DNA of 64,000 nt from Mortierella alpina (GCA_029449245.1 JANATF010000004.1:2480001-2544000), one strand, 5' to 3'. Counted from the first letter of the stretch, positions 10,403 through 22,497 are shown. Program-made: numbers and translations. The notes: a model not told the origin generated them from the letters alone.

Positions 10403-12581
10403 ATGTCATCTAATAGTAATATCAAGGGGATCGACCTGCCTGGCACATCCGCAAATCATAGCCGCGATTCATCCTTCAACACCTCTACGTTAAACAATCA
10501 AAAGAACGATGATGCTCTTTCGTCCCCCACTACCACAATTGCACCGGAGATACCAGGCAGCTATGAGGAATGCAAGGACAAGACACACTCTTTGAGCACG
10601 GATGATCTTGAGAGTGGCATAAAAATATCAGCTACGTCGGAGCCCATGACAGCAGAGCAGATCCTATCCCAGAAAGTGGAGACACTTCCCATGCGTCAGC
10701 TAGTGCCAGCGTTTTTCAGGTATTCAATGGCCAAAAATTTATTTCTAGGCACAACATCATTGCTCTCCTGTCTTTGTTCTGATCAACGGCTCTGTTTGGA
10801 AACATAGTGTTGCGCTGACGATGCTCATGGCCGCCCTCGACCTCAGTATTGTATCAACAGCACTACCAAGGATTGGATCGTACTTCTCAGCGTCCAATAA
10901 AACAGAGTTGGTCTTTACCTGCTATGTCATAGCATTCACCGCCTTCCAAGGTAGGGATGCGAATGCGTGCTCTCTTGCACTTCATTGTAATATCTACGCC
11001 TCTGACACGTGTACATTTTATTTCTGTAGGTCTCTGGGGTCGCTGCTCCAACATCTTTGGCCGCAAGCCCACAGTTTTTGCAGTAATTAGTATCTTTGTT
11101 ATTGGATCAGTTCTCTCTGGCTTCAGCACCAACATCAACATGTTTCTTGGCTGCCGAGCCATTACCGGCATGGGCGCTGGCGGGATCTTCTCTCTGGCCA
11201 ACATCATCATTGCTGACTTGGTCTCCATTCGACAAAGAGGCCGCTTTCAGGGTATGATCAGTTCTGTATTTGCTATCTCAGCCCTCGTTGGACCAGTGCT
11301 CGGAGGCGTCTTTGTAGACCGCATCAGCTGGCGGTGGTGTTTCTATATCCAAGTCGGATTAGCCTTGATCACGGTTCCGACTCTCGCTGTGTTGCTCAAG
11401 CTGCCAAAGCCAACAGGGGACATTTGGGAGAAACTCGCGTGCGTCGACTGGCTGGGAACACTGTTGATGGCGATCACGACCACATGCTTGTTGCTGCCTA
11501 CCAACCTGGGCGGAAACCTCTTTGCTTGGAACTCGTAAGTGCAAACAAAGGTTGGTTATCTTTTGGGCACAATGATGTATATCTGCTCACTAACCTTTTT
11601 GAATTTTCTGGCTAGACCTTTAATTATCACCATGTACTCGTTGGTTGTGCCTTTTGCCATCACGTTTCTCTATGTTGAGGCAAAACATGCCAAGCAACCC
11701 ATTGTTCCGGCATACCTGTGGAGGAACCGCAATGTCGCTACATTATTCTGCATCAACTTGTTTATGGGGATGACCTTTTATACATTAATCTTCTATTTGC
11801 CCATCTACTTCCAGGTAAGATATCTTTGCCAATTTGGATGAAAACTTCAAACCTCCCGTAGCTCTCTTGCGCGCACTAACCGTAGGATCTGACTGCTCAT
11901 TCTGCTGAATAGATCATCCAACACGAGACAGCGACAGCGGCTGGTTTGAATATGATCCCGCTTGAGGCGGGTATCTTCATCGCATCCAACATCTCTGGCG
12001 TACTCGTCTCGAAATTTGGCAAGTTCCGACCTTACATCCTGATTGGAACCGCCATTGCCGTCCTCGGTATCTGCTTGACCCTTGTGCTGGCGCATTCACC
12101 TTCCAGAGTGGTCCACATTGCAGCGCTGCTGATTTGTGGCCTTGGCTTAGGTCCTCTGTTTCCCTGCCTTATCGTCGCAATTCAAGCGTCGGTCGAGCGA
12201 AAGGATCTGGCCACAGTGTCGGCTCTGCATAACTTTTTCCGCATGACGGGGTCGGGGCTTGGTGTGGCGATCAACGGGGCCCTGTTTCAAAACCAGCTCA
12301 ATCGTGCACTGGCGCAGGCGTCCGAGATGTCGGGGCTGCCTGTCGAATATGCAGAGATAGCCAAGATCTCTGCTCAAAAGATCATGGACATTCCGTTGTT
12401 GTATCGAGGCCTAGTGGAGGATATTTATCTAGAGAGTATGAAGACTGTGTTCAAGGCCACGATACCCATGGCTGCACTCATGTTCTTGCTGACACTGAAC
12501 ATGAAGCACGTGCGACTAAATGCAAAGTCTGTGCCTTCGAGTGAGAAGGCATCTGAGAAGCAAGACATGGAAGAGCTTTAG
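10403..12581 (+). CDS. MFS drug:H+ antiporter, DHA2 (14-helix) type
   Basis: Predicted proton-driven plasma-membrane exporter of small toxic or xenobiotic compounds. Exons are 10403-10719, 10808-10950, 11030-11534, 11616-11814 and 11913-12581 (610 residues), and all four introns keep phase. About 100 soluble Ser/Thr-rich residues precede the first helix (MLMAALDLSIVSTALP). The loop 2-3 motif A reads GLWGRCSNIFGRKP. The antiporter motif C follows as ALVGPVLGGVF, then IRQRGRFQG and a second six-helix half. Helix number and motif C place it in DHA2 rather than sugar-transporter branches. It sits next to the peptide transporter and its relic, so this part of the window looks accessory. The substrate cannot be read from sequence. 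Confidence 0.92.
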
Positions 12582-12602
12582 ACGGGACGGGGAGCGAAAA
12601 AC

Positions 12603-12608
12603 AATAAA
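12603..12608 (+). terminator. MFS gene polyadenylation signal
   Basis: AATAAA 22 nt after the exporter stop codon. Confidence 0.5.
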
Positions 12609-13463
12609 ATTGAAAATGATGAGAACAGTTGTCGGTACTGTACCTGCATATGTATCCTTGTCGGAGGAATGCAACTGGACTGAGGATGGAGGCTATTGCC
12701 TAACAACCCCCATGCTACAGTAGAAAACTATTGATTAATAAGAGTCGTGCTTAGGGTACGGGCGCAAGCCATTAGAGTTTGGACATGGACATTTTTTCAA
12801 GGTGGTATCAAGGCATTTGAACGCACGTTGTCAACTATTCTGGAAGGGAGATGCAAGAGAGAGAGAGAGAGAGGGGTGGCATGATCTGCGGCATTGGAGC
12901 GTTCGACTGACCTGTTCCAGAGCGGGGCGAGAGGCACTCGCCCCGGGCGATGATGGACGAATGCAGCAGAGCGGATAGACAATCCAGCCTCCACTCCGCC
13001 GAATTACCTGTAATTGCGCCTATTATTATGCCACCACAGAGATGCACGTTTCACACTTGGGTTGCACAGAATTGTATTTTACGCCATCCCATTTTGGCCC
13101 ATATGTCTGCCTCCCGAAGGCAACATGTACAGCGTGAAGGCTCGATGCGCCCAGTGCAGTGCACTGGCTTTCATATCTCATTTATCTCCTCCGGGCGGGG
13201 GCTGGGATCCGTGTGCGAGAGCCACAAGCGTGGGGCACTGGGCTAAATCTGTTTTTTTCTCCCTTTCCATTCCTCTCACATCTCACATCTGCCATCTGCC
13301 CTCGTAAATACCCTGTCGTGCACATCATTCTGCACCCTCCCGCACCTTCCTCCGTTCCATTCTTGCGAGCGACAGTTTGCCCTTGGGTCACTCCCTGCAA
13401 GCGCCGTCCGCCTCGACACTCACTGTATCTTTTGCACCAGCAAGTCGAGTGTAGCCCACCCTG
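12609..13463. other. Intergenic, 855 nt
   Basis: Contains a short GA repeat at 12856-12873 and a C/T-rich leader (13255-13460) before the next gene. No coding signal recognised. Confidence 0.5.
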
Positions 13464-14543
13464 ATGATGGCCGAAAGCAATTATACTAGCGACAGCAGCG
13501 TTGTTCCCCCTATCGTTCCAAGGGCAACAAGGCCACGAGGCGACTCTCAGTCGTATTCGAACCCAGGAGCAGCTCATATGAGGACTCCTTCGTCCCTTTC
13601 CTATACACAATCACAGGCACCCACATCGCCCAGATCACAAAGATCAACAGCATCGGATCTGAGAAGTGCAGGAAGACCCCATCCGGATAGTCCCAGCAAC
13701 CTTGTACATACACGGGACAGGTCTATGAGCTCAGGTCGGGCCACTCATGACGAAATTGAAGGAGGCCGTACGCTTGAGCGGACGAGTAGGTCACCCTCAT
13801 CCGGACTTGAGATAGGCGTTGAAGGACAACAGGAAAATTCAGGCACACAGAGTTCTGGCCGAAACAGCACGGCTCAGAATCGGTACAGTCAGCAACAGCA
13901 ACAAGTTCAGTATGCTCAGGAGGTTATACGACACTCCATGATACTACAGCCGCCCACGCAGTTACAACCGTACCCTCAGGACCCGTTGCGCTCATCCATC
14001 ATTCAACAACAGCCCCAATTACAGCCATATCCGCAGGACCCCTTACGGCAACCTGTTCAACCACAGCATCCTCTACAGCAGTCATCGCAGCGTGATTCTA
14101 GAATGAGTGCCTATCAGCCGACACCTCAGATGCAATCCACTCGACCACCGTCCATCGATTTCTCTGAGCCACCAGGTTCACCCTTGCCACCCTATGTCGC
14201 ACGACCGCCCCAGGCAATGAAACCTCCTCATTACTACCAAGAAATCCATCATGAAACCCAGGCTGCAGGACAGATGGAGTACATGGTTGCGACGGATGAA
14301 CGAAGAGGTTATGGTAGTGGCGATGCACTGTGGATGCCCGGGAACAGCCGCTCGAGTCGGCAGGCTGAGGAGGATATATACCAATCTGCAGGACAGTTCA
14401 ATCCTGAGGCCAGCAGCCGCAGTCGGAACAAGAGCAGCGATAGCAGCCGGAAGGCTGAATGCTGGAGCACGTTCAGAGATATCGCCGAGTTTTGCCCGTG
14501 CCTTTGCGTATGTTGCATTTGTGGCGGTGCGGCCATTAACTAG
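13464..14543 (+). CDS. Disordered Gln/Pro/Ser-rich protein with Cys-rich C-terminal tail
   Basis: Not recognised as a named family. A single exon gives 359 residues. Residues 1-330 are predicted disordered (Ser, Pro, Gln, Arg), with poly-Gln near residue 145 and a decapeptide LQPYPQDPLR repeated at 13962-13991 and 14019-14048. The protein ends in a short hydrophobic, Cys-rich tail (FCPCLCVCCICGG) preceded by an aromatic/basic stretch. Such tails, as in CYSTM-like proteins, are usually palmitoylated and dock a protein on the plasma or vacuolar membrane; applying this here is inference. The long frame, ordered composition shift and terminal motif support a real gene. The tandem ATGATG leaves a one-codon ambiguity at the start. 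Confidence 0.7.
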   Translation: MMAESNYTSDSSVVPPIVPRATRPRGDSQSYSNPGAAHMRTPSSLSYTQSQAPTSPRSQRSTASDLRSAGRPHPDSPSNLVHTRDRSMSSGRATHDEIEGGRTLERTSRSPSSGLEIGVEGQQENSGTQSSGRNSTAQNRYSQQQQQVQYAQEVIRHSMILQPPTQLQPYPQDPLRSSIIQQQPQLQPYPQDPLRQPVQPQHPLQQSSQRDSRMSAYQPTPQMQSTRPPSIDFSEPPGSPLPPYVARPPQAMKPPHYYQEIHHETQAAGQMEYMVATDERRGYGSGDALWMPGNSRSSRQAEEDIYQSAGQFNPEASSRSRNKSSDSSRKAECWSTFRDIAEFCPCLCVCCICGGAAIN

Positions 14544-14958
14544 GCATCGAAGCCAAGCCCTACTCGAGAATAGTGTGTGGGTTTGTGTGAGTGTACGCAT
14601 GGGTGAGAAGGACTGGCACTGCATAAAATCAAACCTCACATGGACGAGCCATGGCGAGTGAACACAATGAGGGCGCTAGTTGACATTGTGGATACAACAT
14701 GATTCATGATATTGCTTCAGGAAAACAAAAAACTGCGGAATTAAAGCCCTTTAAAAGGGATGCAGTTCTCCAATTCAGTGCCACTTAGCCGCAAAACGAC
14801 TTCGTTGACCGTGTTGGCTATTGGAACACCATTGAAAACTTACGTTCTTACGAGGGTGTACAGTACTTTGAAACACTTCTTTTTGCCCGTTTACCCGTTT
14901 ACCCTTGCTGCGCTACACCTTTCCTCCTCTTGTTTGTGATTCCCTACCCCTACCCTAA
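14544..14958. other. Intergenic, 415 nt
   Basis: 3' UTR of the Cys-tailed protein and short promoter of the acetyltransferase gene, with a repeated TTTACCCGTTTACCC near 14889-14904. No gene seen. Confidence 0.45.
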
Positions 14959-15480
14959 ATGGCAGTGAGGATTCGCAGTTTTGAAGAACGAGATCAAGAG
15001 ATAGTGCGTCAGTTGGTGTTGGGTGGATTAGCAGAGCGATGGGGAAGTGAGTTCAACCCATTGTTTAATCAAGACGTCAACGACATCCACGGTTACTACG
15101 TCCAGCGCAATGGAGCAACCGTTGCCGTGCTGGAGGACGTTGAGCGTGAGATGGTGATAGGGTGCGGAATTCTTCTGCCTTTACCAGCGGAGGACGTCTA
15201 CGACACCTGGAGTGCCGAACCAGAATCGACCAAGGCAAGCCACGAGGGTCTCAAACTGGCGCGAATGATGCGCCTGTCGCTGTCAAACGAGTATCGCGGC
15301 AAGGGCTACGCCAAGAGCATCATCCTCTACCTGGTCACGAAAGCGCGGGAGCAAGGCTTCGATCGAATCCTGGTCGAGACTGAGAGGCACTGGGCTAGCG
15401 CTGTTGGGGTGTACAAGGCCGCAGGGTTCACTGTCGTTGCTGAAGACTCCGACAGGGTGCATTACGAGTGCCTTCTATGA
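14959..15480 (+). CDS. GNAT-family N-acetyltransferase
   Basis: Predicted acetyl-CoA-dependent N-acetyltransferase of 173 residues in one exon. The GNAT order is clear: N-terminal strand and helix (VRIRSFEERDQEIVRQLV), strands 2-4 ending in ARMMRLSLSNEYRGKGYAK with the acetyl-CoA pyrophosphate loop RGKGYA, then a helix and the C-terminal VGVYKAAGF segment of motif B. The length matches stand-alone GNAT domains. The acceptor substrate is unknown; it could act on a small molecule or a protein. It starts 415 nt after the preceding gene and ends 321 nt before CTP synthase. No intron signals are needed. Confidence 0.88.
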   Translation: MAVRIRSFEERDQEIVRQLVLGGLAERWGSEFNPLFNQDVNDIHGYYVQRNGATVAVLEDVEREMVIGCGILLPLPAEDVYDTWSAEPESTKASHEGLKLARMMRLSLSNEYRGKGYAKSIILYLVTKAREQGFDRILVETERHWASAVGVYKAAGFTVVAEDSDRVHYECLL

Positions 15481-15801
15481 GCGGATGGGTGTAAGTTGTT
15501 GTGCGTTGGTGGCAACTGGGGCCTATTGGGGTAGGGCATAGCTGCCAGTGACCAATCACAGCATATTTTTTGCACGGTCGTTTGCGAAGTCGTTTTTTTT
15601 TCTTCTCCTTCAGGGCCAACAACAACGAAGCCACCTGCAGCAACTATAAAACGCTCGCAGGTGTTGAGCAGGAGATCATTCCCTTTCGGGCCTCCTTCAT
15701 TTTCTACCTCAAATAAATCTCTTTATTACCCTTCCAGACCATCCTCTTTGACAGTTTGTCGTCCTCGTCCACCACACGAATCAGAACATAAGTAATCTAC
15801 C
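15481..15801 (+). promoter_or_regulatory. CTP synthase promoter and leader
   Basis: 321-nt region between the acetyltransferase stop and the CTP synthase ATG. It holds TATAAA at 15645-15650, about 150 nt before the ATG, then a C/T-rich leader. The start context is CTACCATGG. Confidence 0.55.
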
Positions 15802-17701
15802 ATGGTCAAGAAGTACGTCCTCGTCTCTGGAGGTGTCATCTCAGGCATCGGCAAGGGCATCATTGCGTCCTCGACCGGTCTCCTGCTCAAGACCATGGGT
15901 CTCAAGGTCACCTCGATCAAGATCGACCCCTACCTTAACATTGATGCCGGAACCCTGTCTCCTCTTGATCACGGTAATTGCACACTCTCTTGCCTTGGCT
16001 ACCTATGTGTACTTTTTTTTTCCTGCAAGGGAAGCTGCAGTGTTTTGAAAAGTGCAAACAAGGCGGGCGGAGATGATAAAAAAAAATTCTTCTCACATTT
16101 TTCCTTTCGCTGTTACGGTGATCCCTGCTGGTTTTTTGTCTGGTCTTTCAGGCGAGGTCTTTGTTCTGAACGACGGTGGAGAGGTCGATCTCGATCTTGG
16201 AAACTACGAGCGTTACCTGGATGTCACCCTGACGCGCGCCAACAACATTACCACGGGCAAGATCTACCGCGATGTCATTGAGCGCGAGCGCAAGGGCGAC
16301 TACCTCGGCAAGACCGTTCAAGTCGTCCCCCACATCACCGATGCCATCCAGGACTGGGTCGAGCGCGTGGCCACCATCCCTGTTGATGACTCGGGCGAGG
16401 AGCCCGATGTCTGCATCATTGAGCTCGGAGGCACCGTTGGTGATATCGAGTCAGCCCCCTTTGTCGAGGCTATGCGTCAGTTCCAGTTCCGTGTCGGCCA
16501 TGAGAACTTTGCCCTGATCCACGTTTCCTTGGTCCCCACCATTGGATCGGTCGGCGAGCAAAAGACCAAGCCCACTCAGGCCTCCATCCGTGATCTCCGT
16601 GGATTGGGTCTCACCCCCGACTTGATTGCCTGCCGCTGCGAGAAGACAGGTCTTGATGAAGGTATCCAGTCCAAGATTTCCATGTTCTGTCACGTCCAGC
16701 CTCACCAGGTCCTCGCCGTCCGCGACTGCAGCTCGGTCTACCATGTCCCCGAGCTGCTGAGGGATCAGGGTCTCGTTGATTACCTGTGGAAGCGCTTGAA
16801 CATCGAGCAGACTGTCAACATCACCCCTGCCTTGAAGCTCAAGGGTGTTGATATGTGGAAAAAGTGGAACGAGCTCACTGCTTCGCAGGAGCGTCTTCAT
16901 GACTCGGACGTCGTCACGATCGCTCTGGTCGGCAAGTACACCAACCTCCAGGACTCGTATGCGTCCGTGGTCAAGGCCCTGGAACACGCTTGCTTGTCCC
17001 TGCACAAGAAGTTGGTTATCAAGTGGATTGAGGGTTCGGACCTCGAGCCCGAGGCCAGGTCCGACAGCCCTGTCAAGTATCACAACGCCTGGCAGGATCT
17101 GTGCGCCGCCCAAGGTATTCTTGTTACTGGAGGATTTGGTCGCCGTGGAACCGAGGGCAAGGTGGCTGCTGCCAAGTGGGCCCGTGAGCAAAAGGTCCCC
17201 TACCTCGGTATCTGCTTGGGTCTTCAGATCGCGGTCATTGAGTTTGCTCGCAATGTCTGCAGCATGCCCGAGGCCAACTCGATCGAGTTGGACGAGAACA
17301 CGACCACACCCGTGGTGGTTTACATGCCCGAGATCTCCAAGACCCACCTGGGCGGCACCATGCGTCTGGGTCTTCGTCCCACAGAGTTCCAGGCTGGCAC
17401 TGAGGGCTCTGCGATCCGCAAGCTGTACGGAGGCAAGTCAACTGTTCTGGAGCGTCATCGCCATCGTTACGAGGTCAACCCCGAGTTGATTGACCAGTTT
17501 GAGGCCAAGGGACTGCAGTTCGTTGGCAAGGACGAGACTGGCCAGCGTATGGAGATTGTCGAGTTGGCAGATCATCCTTTCTTTGTGGGTGTCCAGTATC
17601 ACCCCGAGCTCTTGACCCGTCCCTTGAAGCCCTCGCCTCCATTTGTCGGACTGATCTTGGCAGCCACTGGCGATCTGCAGAAGCACCTCGCCACGCTTTA
17701 A
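15802..17701 (+). CDS. URA7: CTP synthase (glutamine-hydrolysing)
   Basis: Converts UTP to CTP using ATP and glutamine-derived ammonia. It is the final step of pyrimidine nucleotide synthesis and supplies CDP-activated phospholipid precursors. Exons are 15802-15973 and 16152-17701 (573 residues), joined as [19 protein letters not shown]. The N-terminal synthetase domain shows the P-loop [11 protein letters not shown], followed by [12 protein letters not shown] and the EQKTKPTQ segment. The C-terminal class I glutamine amidotransferase domain has the nucleophile elbow LGICLGLQ and the His-Glu pair in VQYHPE. Length and both active sites are intact. Codon use is strongly biased to C-ending codons, as expected for a highly expressed gene. 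The symbol follows the yeast paralogue name; only the family is certain. Confidence 0.97.
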
Positions 17702-17821
17702 AGCGACCTTTGTTGTTGTCATGTCTTTCCTTCTCTCCCTCTCACACACTACACACAAACGTTTCTCTCGTTTTCTTACCACACAGTCATTTCAACCGTC
17801 AAAACATCTTTATCATGTAAC

Positions 17822-17827
17822 AATAAA
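17822..17827 (+). terminator. CTP synthase polyadenylation signal
   Basis: AATAAA about 120 nt after the stop codon, within a T/A-rich 3' flank. Confidence 0.5.
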
Positions 17828-18244
17828 ACTTTTAATTCATCTACTCGACTCTTCTTCATTTGTGTACTTTCAGCTGTATGCCTGATTAGTATCAACCAAA
17901 TTGAGCGTGTTCTGGTGCGCCCTGATTGTGATTTCAACGGTAGATCGCGCGAGCAAGAGTGTAATGAATATGTCTCAGGCCAAGGGAGGGAGATTCTATC
18001 CTCCTCTTGAGAACGTTGAATTTGTCTCGAGGACAGAGAGGAAGGGAATAATACCTCGTTATCCTCGAGCCTCGCCCTTGTCTATTCTATTTTGTCGACT
18101 TTGTTTTTTTCGTTCAACCTTGACTACCCTTCCCAAATCCTTTAATACGCGTTATAGAAACATAGAACCTTTCGGCCAAGAGCTCTTGGGGTCCAAGAAC
18201 GCAAAGAAGCAGAAGTCGAAAAAAAATCAAGAGCACTACAAAAG
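17828..18244. other. Intergenic upstream of the GH5 gene
   Basis: About 415 nt, T-rich around 18090-18140 and A-rich just before the start codon. No clear TATA element or gene is seen. Confidence 0.4.
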
Positions 18245-20263
18245 ATGCCACATGAAATGGTCGAGGCCACCTCGACTACTCCAGACCAAGTACAAGAACG
18301 AGAGCACGGGGATGAGGAGGATGAGAACGGCTTCCCTATCAAGCCAATCTCCAACAGCCGATCGTCCTCTGGAACGATGATCGGCGCCGCCAATGATGGC
18401 GAAGACAACAACCGACCTCGATCGTTCATGGTCCGTCATCGTAAAGCCCTCCTCGCCGGTTCCATCATTCTCACCCTCTCCGCCGTCAGTGTCTTGATCG
18501 CCTGGCTCGTAAAGAGACCCTGGGATCACGAAGATGACTCGTCTTCGCCGTTCGGTGGGGGTCGCCGACATGGTCAAGGTGGCATTGGCGGAGGAGTTGG
18601 TAACAATGGTGGGGACCTCAATGGCAATGGTGGCACCTCCTCACCACCACCACGGTTCACGACCTCATCCTCGGTCCCAATCTCGAGTTCTGTTCGGTGC
18701 AACGACCTCACCCCACCTTTGGACCAGCCCTTTCTGTACGGCCAACAACCCATCCGAGGCGTCAACCTTGGAGGTTGGTTGGTCCTCGAACCTTTTATTA
18801 CGCCTTCCGTCTTTGAGCCCTACCTGGCCCAGAATGTCACGGACGAGTATTCGCTCACGAAATATCTAGGACCCGAGAAAGCCAGAGCTCATCTCCAGAA
18901 ACATTATGCCACCTGGGTGACCGAGGAGACGTTCAGGCGGATCCGCGATTTGGGACTGAATCATGTCCGGATCCCACTTGGGTTCTGGGCCATGGGGAAG
19001 CTTGATCCCGATGAGCCGTATGTCCCAGACCTTTCCTTGGACTATCTGCTGCAGGGGCTCAAGTGGGCCGCATTGTACGGCTTACGAGTCATGGTCGAGA
19101 TCCATGGTGCGCCAGGGTCCCAGAATGGGTGGAATCATTCTGGAAGGGGAGGAAAGATCGGGTGGTTGGATGGTACGGAGCAAGGGGAGAGATATGGAGA
19201 GAGAACGATTGAGTATGTGAAGCAGCTGCTACAGTTGCTTCAGGGACCCGGAATGGAGCACGTCTCGCCCATGTTCGGTATCCTCAACGAGCCTGCTGTG
19301 TTCTTGCTAGAGAGAGAGCGGACAGACAGGTGGTATAAGGATTCGTTTGCGGCCATGAGAAACGTTACTGGGATCGGCAAGGGTCCTTGGGGCGTCATTC
19401 ACGATGGTTTCTTGGGGCTGAGCCAGTGGGAGGGGTTCATGCCCAACTCGGATCGCCTAGCTCTTGGTAAGTGTCTGTTACCGTCAACTCGCTCTCTCAC
19501 TCTCTCACTCTCTCTCTCGCTCTCACTCACTCTCTGTTATACTCATCTGCGTGAGTGCCCTACTAACCTCTTTCTTCTTGCCCTGAATGTGATCTTGTAG
19601 ATGCTCATCAGTACCTAATTTTTGATCACTACTTGATCCGTCTCCCGCAGCACCAGCAAGTCCTCTTCCCCTGCGATGTCTGGGCCAGGAACATGCAACA
19701 GTCCACCCTGAAGTTCGGTCCCACTCTCGTCGGCGAGTTCTCCTCGGCTACCAACGATTGCGCCACATACCTCAACGGCATTGGTGTCGGCTACCGCTGG
19801 GATGGCACTTTCCAATCGGAAGAGGATCGCGATTTGGGCAAAAAGATAGATCCTGCTGCATGCGAGCCCAAGAAAAACGCTCATATCGAGGGCCACTGTT
19901 CCTGTCAGGTCCAGAACGATGTTGGGTCGTACACACCCGAATATCGAAAGTTCCTGTATGATTTTACTCAGACTCAAATGGACGCGTTTGAACAAGGGTT
20001 GGGATGGTTCTACTGGAACTTCAAGACCGAAACGAACGCGCTTTGGTCATATTTCGATGGAGTGGATCAAGGGTAGGATGCCTACGTTTTTCTTTTCATC
20101 CTTGAATACGTTTGAGTGCTTTACTCACATGGCTGATATTACACTCTGATTTGCATTTGTCTCGTATAGCTGGATCCCTAAGGATGCAAACAACCGCCCT
20201 GGAGGATGCGCCGCCCTGAATCGCGCCATCACCCCGTATGTAGAAGGAGAAGTATTCGAATGA
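18245..20263 (+). CDS. Membrane-anchored glucan 1,3-beta-glucosidase (GH5 exo-glucanase)
   Basis: Predicted cell-surface exo-1,3-beta-glucanase acting in wall glucan remodelling. Exons are 18245-19466, 19601-20072 and 20170-20263 (595 residues). A 65-residue acidic cytosolic tail is followed by a single helix at about 68-89 (RHRKALLAGSIILTL...) and a Gly/Asn/Ser linker, giving a type II membrane topology as in the fungal ExgD group. The catalytic domain begins near PIRGVNLGGWLVLEPFITPS. The acid/base Glu is in GILNEPA and the nucleophile Glu in TLVGEFSSA. Conserved VRIPLGFWA and GWFYWNFKTE (with substrate-site aromatics) complete the fold. Intron 1 contains a long CT repeat (about 19487-19530). 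The last exon is only 94 nt. Confidence 0.93.
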
Positions 20264-20564
20264 GTATGCGATAGTATGTGAGTAGCTGAGTAAAACATCA
20301 TGCAGGCACCATTCACTTCCGAACGTGGCTAATCGTCTATAAAAGCATTTATTTGCCGGAAAACAAAAAAAAAAGAGAAATGTAAAGATGCGGAAAGGAT
20401 GTTTTATGGTGAGGTGGGGTGAGTGGATCGGTCAATGGGTGGTTAGGGTAGGATTATGTGGCGTTCAACCCCCAGATAAGAAAGGAAACGCGAAAAAGCC
20501 TTCCTCTGGATACAATTGGAACAATGCGCAATGAAGGAAGGGGAACAAAAGAATTGCGGCAGAC
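20264..20564. other. Convergent intergenic region
   Basis: 300 nt between the stop codons of the glucanase (plus) and uS2m (minus) genes, with an A-rich run at 20364-20380. Nothing else is seen. Confidence 0.5.
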
Positions 20565-22116
20565 TTATTGGCGTGCGCCCCAGGACTTCATGCGATCCAT
20601 ACGTCCCTCGATTCTCTGCTTCGACTTTGTTTTGGATGCCTCCAAAGCCAACTCGTTCCCTTCCTTGGCAGCCTCGGCCAAGACCTTGGCTACCAACTCC
20701 ACACCACGGACAGAGTCGTCGTTCGCAGGGATGGGGTACGACACAATGCGGGGGTCAACATCTGTATCTGTAATGGCGATTGTAGGAATGTTGAACCGAG
20801 TGGCTTCCTTGATCGCAATCATGTTCTCGATCGGGTTCAGAACAATGATCAGGTCAGGACGGAAGGGTCGGGCAAGGTCACCAGCACGAGCATCAGGAAG
20901 GCGGGGTGTGTGGGGTCCGACAATCTCCTGTGCGTTCGTGATGGTGCCAGGGCACCACTTGGACGCGACACAGTAGGAACTGCAGGACTTTGCGGCATCG
21001 ATCGTCACATGGTCGACACCCTCACGCGTGCCAATGAACAGAATGATTCCTCCCTGGCGTGCAACGGCCTTGGTAACGGTGCAGGCGCGACGGAGGTGGG
21101 TCAACGTGTGCTCCAGGTTGATGATGCTGATTCCCTCGCGAACACCAAAGACAAAGGGCATTGAGGCCACATTCCAGAGCGAGGTGCTGTGTCCGAGATG
21201 CAATCCTGCGGCCAGGAGCTGCGCGATCGTCAATGAGTTGGACGAAGGGTTGCTTCGCAATGCAGACTTTGGCTTGGGAGCCAACTGTCCTCCGTATGAC
21301 ATGAACTCTGGCACTATTGGTTATCGAGATATTTTTCGTATAAGTGAAAGAGTTCTGCCATTTAGCAGGCTCTGTATAAATCAAAAACACGACTTACAAA
21401 GTGCTTTGAGTCGCTTCTCAATATCAACAGGTGCGGCAACGTGTGTGGGCGCTGGATCTTCGGAACCTTCTGACGAAGCTGTGGACTGTGCGGAAGATGA
21501 GTTGGTTTCTGATGCGGGGGCGTTTGCTGGTGGGGTAGAGGGTGTTGGGACAGAAAAATCCGAGTCCATGCCGGCCATCATAGCATCCAACATATCGTCC
21601 TCGTTTGATGATCCTGATCCCTTTCCTGTCGAGTACAAGCTGGCTTGGCTGGCGCGCAGCCATGTACGGGTCATATGTGTCTGGGTGGTGCGGACAGCAG
21701 CTACTTGAGCAAAGCAAGGTAGCAAACATTAGAAGGGGTCGAAAAGCGGTCAACTCTTGGGGTCAGATCGAAAGTGGTCTGCGAGACGATGTCCCTTGTA
21801 GCTGTAGGTCTGCGAACAAGAGTTGTTTCCTGTCTGGTTTGCCCAAACTTCAGCTACGCAGACTCTATGCAAGCAGCAGCTCGTCCTTGAATGCGACAAG
21901 TTCCTGAGCTCGTGTTCCTGATCTGCCAGGCTACCATGAATCGTCCTGCCGCATCCAACATCATGCCTGGTCGGGTCTGCTGAGCAAATGCCTCTTTGCT
22001 CCATGTATAAATACGCATCCCCTGAGTTGCCTTGGTCTGCGATAGTTACCTCGTGGACTGCTGGTCATGGCATATTGGGCAACCCGGAAGGAGCTGCGAA
22101 GAAGTGAAGGTGCCAT
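20565..22116 (-). CDS. MRP4: Mitochondrial small ribosomal subunit protein uS2m
   Basis: Structural protein of the mitoribosomal small subunit. Exons on the minus strand are 22116-22050, 21703-21398 and 21313-20565 (373 residues). The uS2 domain occupies the last exon: LLAAGLHLGHSTSLWN, VFGVREGISIINLE, ILFIGTREG, PDLIIVLNP and FNIPTIAITDTDVDP are all canonical. The first exon and the start of the second make an Arg/Ser-rich, acid-free leader typical of a mitochondrial presequence. A Ser/Thr/Pro-rich linker then precedes the ribosomal domain. The first exon is inferred: it rejoins the frame perfectly through a GTAAC donor and CAAG acceptor, but no transcript confirms it. A shorter start at 21725 inside the intron would lack this leader. 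Confidence 0.9.
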
Positions 22117-22497
22117 TGTGCGTATGGAAAGGCGACTAGAGGAATCCCTATTAAACTGTAGTCCTATACTCCTATGCTCTATTTTTTTCCGCTGGATGCC
22201 GAGGAGTGGTCGGGGACAAGGACGAGAACAAGAGATGAGGACGAATGAAAGGCGGATGCAGAAGGACGGGTGTCGGTCGAGGATGGAAATGGCTGATTCG
22301 CTCCGAAAGCACAGGGCCAACTAATATCCACAGCGGGGGACTGCAACAAAAAATACAAACAATATGCGGTGGCTTATGCTCCCGCGGGAACGAGATGGAT
22401 TGTCGCTCGTGTGTCCTATGCAACAAACACTATATTACCTATCGAAAGGGTCATTCAAATATTTCTTCCTATTTCACTTCCCGAGACATAGCAGCGT
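22117..22497. other. Intergenic, 381 nt
   Basis: Lies between the start of uS2m and the stop of the methyltransferase gene, both on the minus strand. It serves as the uS2m promoter and the 3' flank of the methyltransferase gene. No gene seen. Confidence 0.4.

Noticed and set aside
16451-17347. 298-codon minus-strand frame opposite CTP synthase
   Set aside because: Shadow caused by strong C-ending codon bias in the sense gene.
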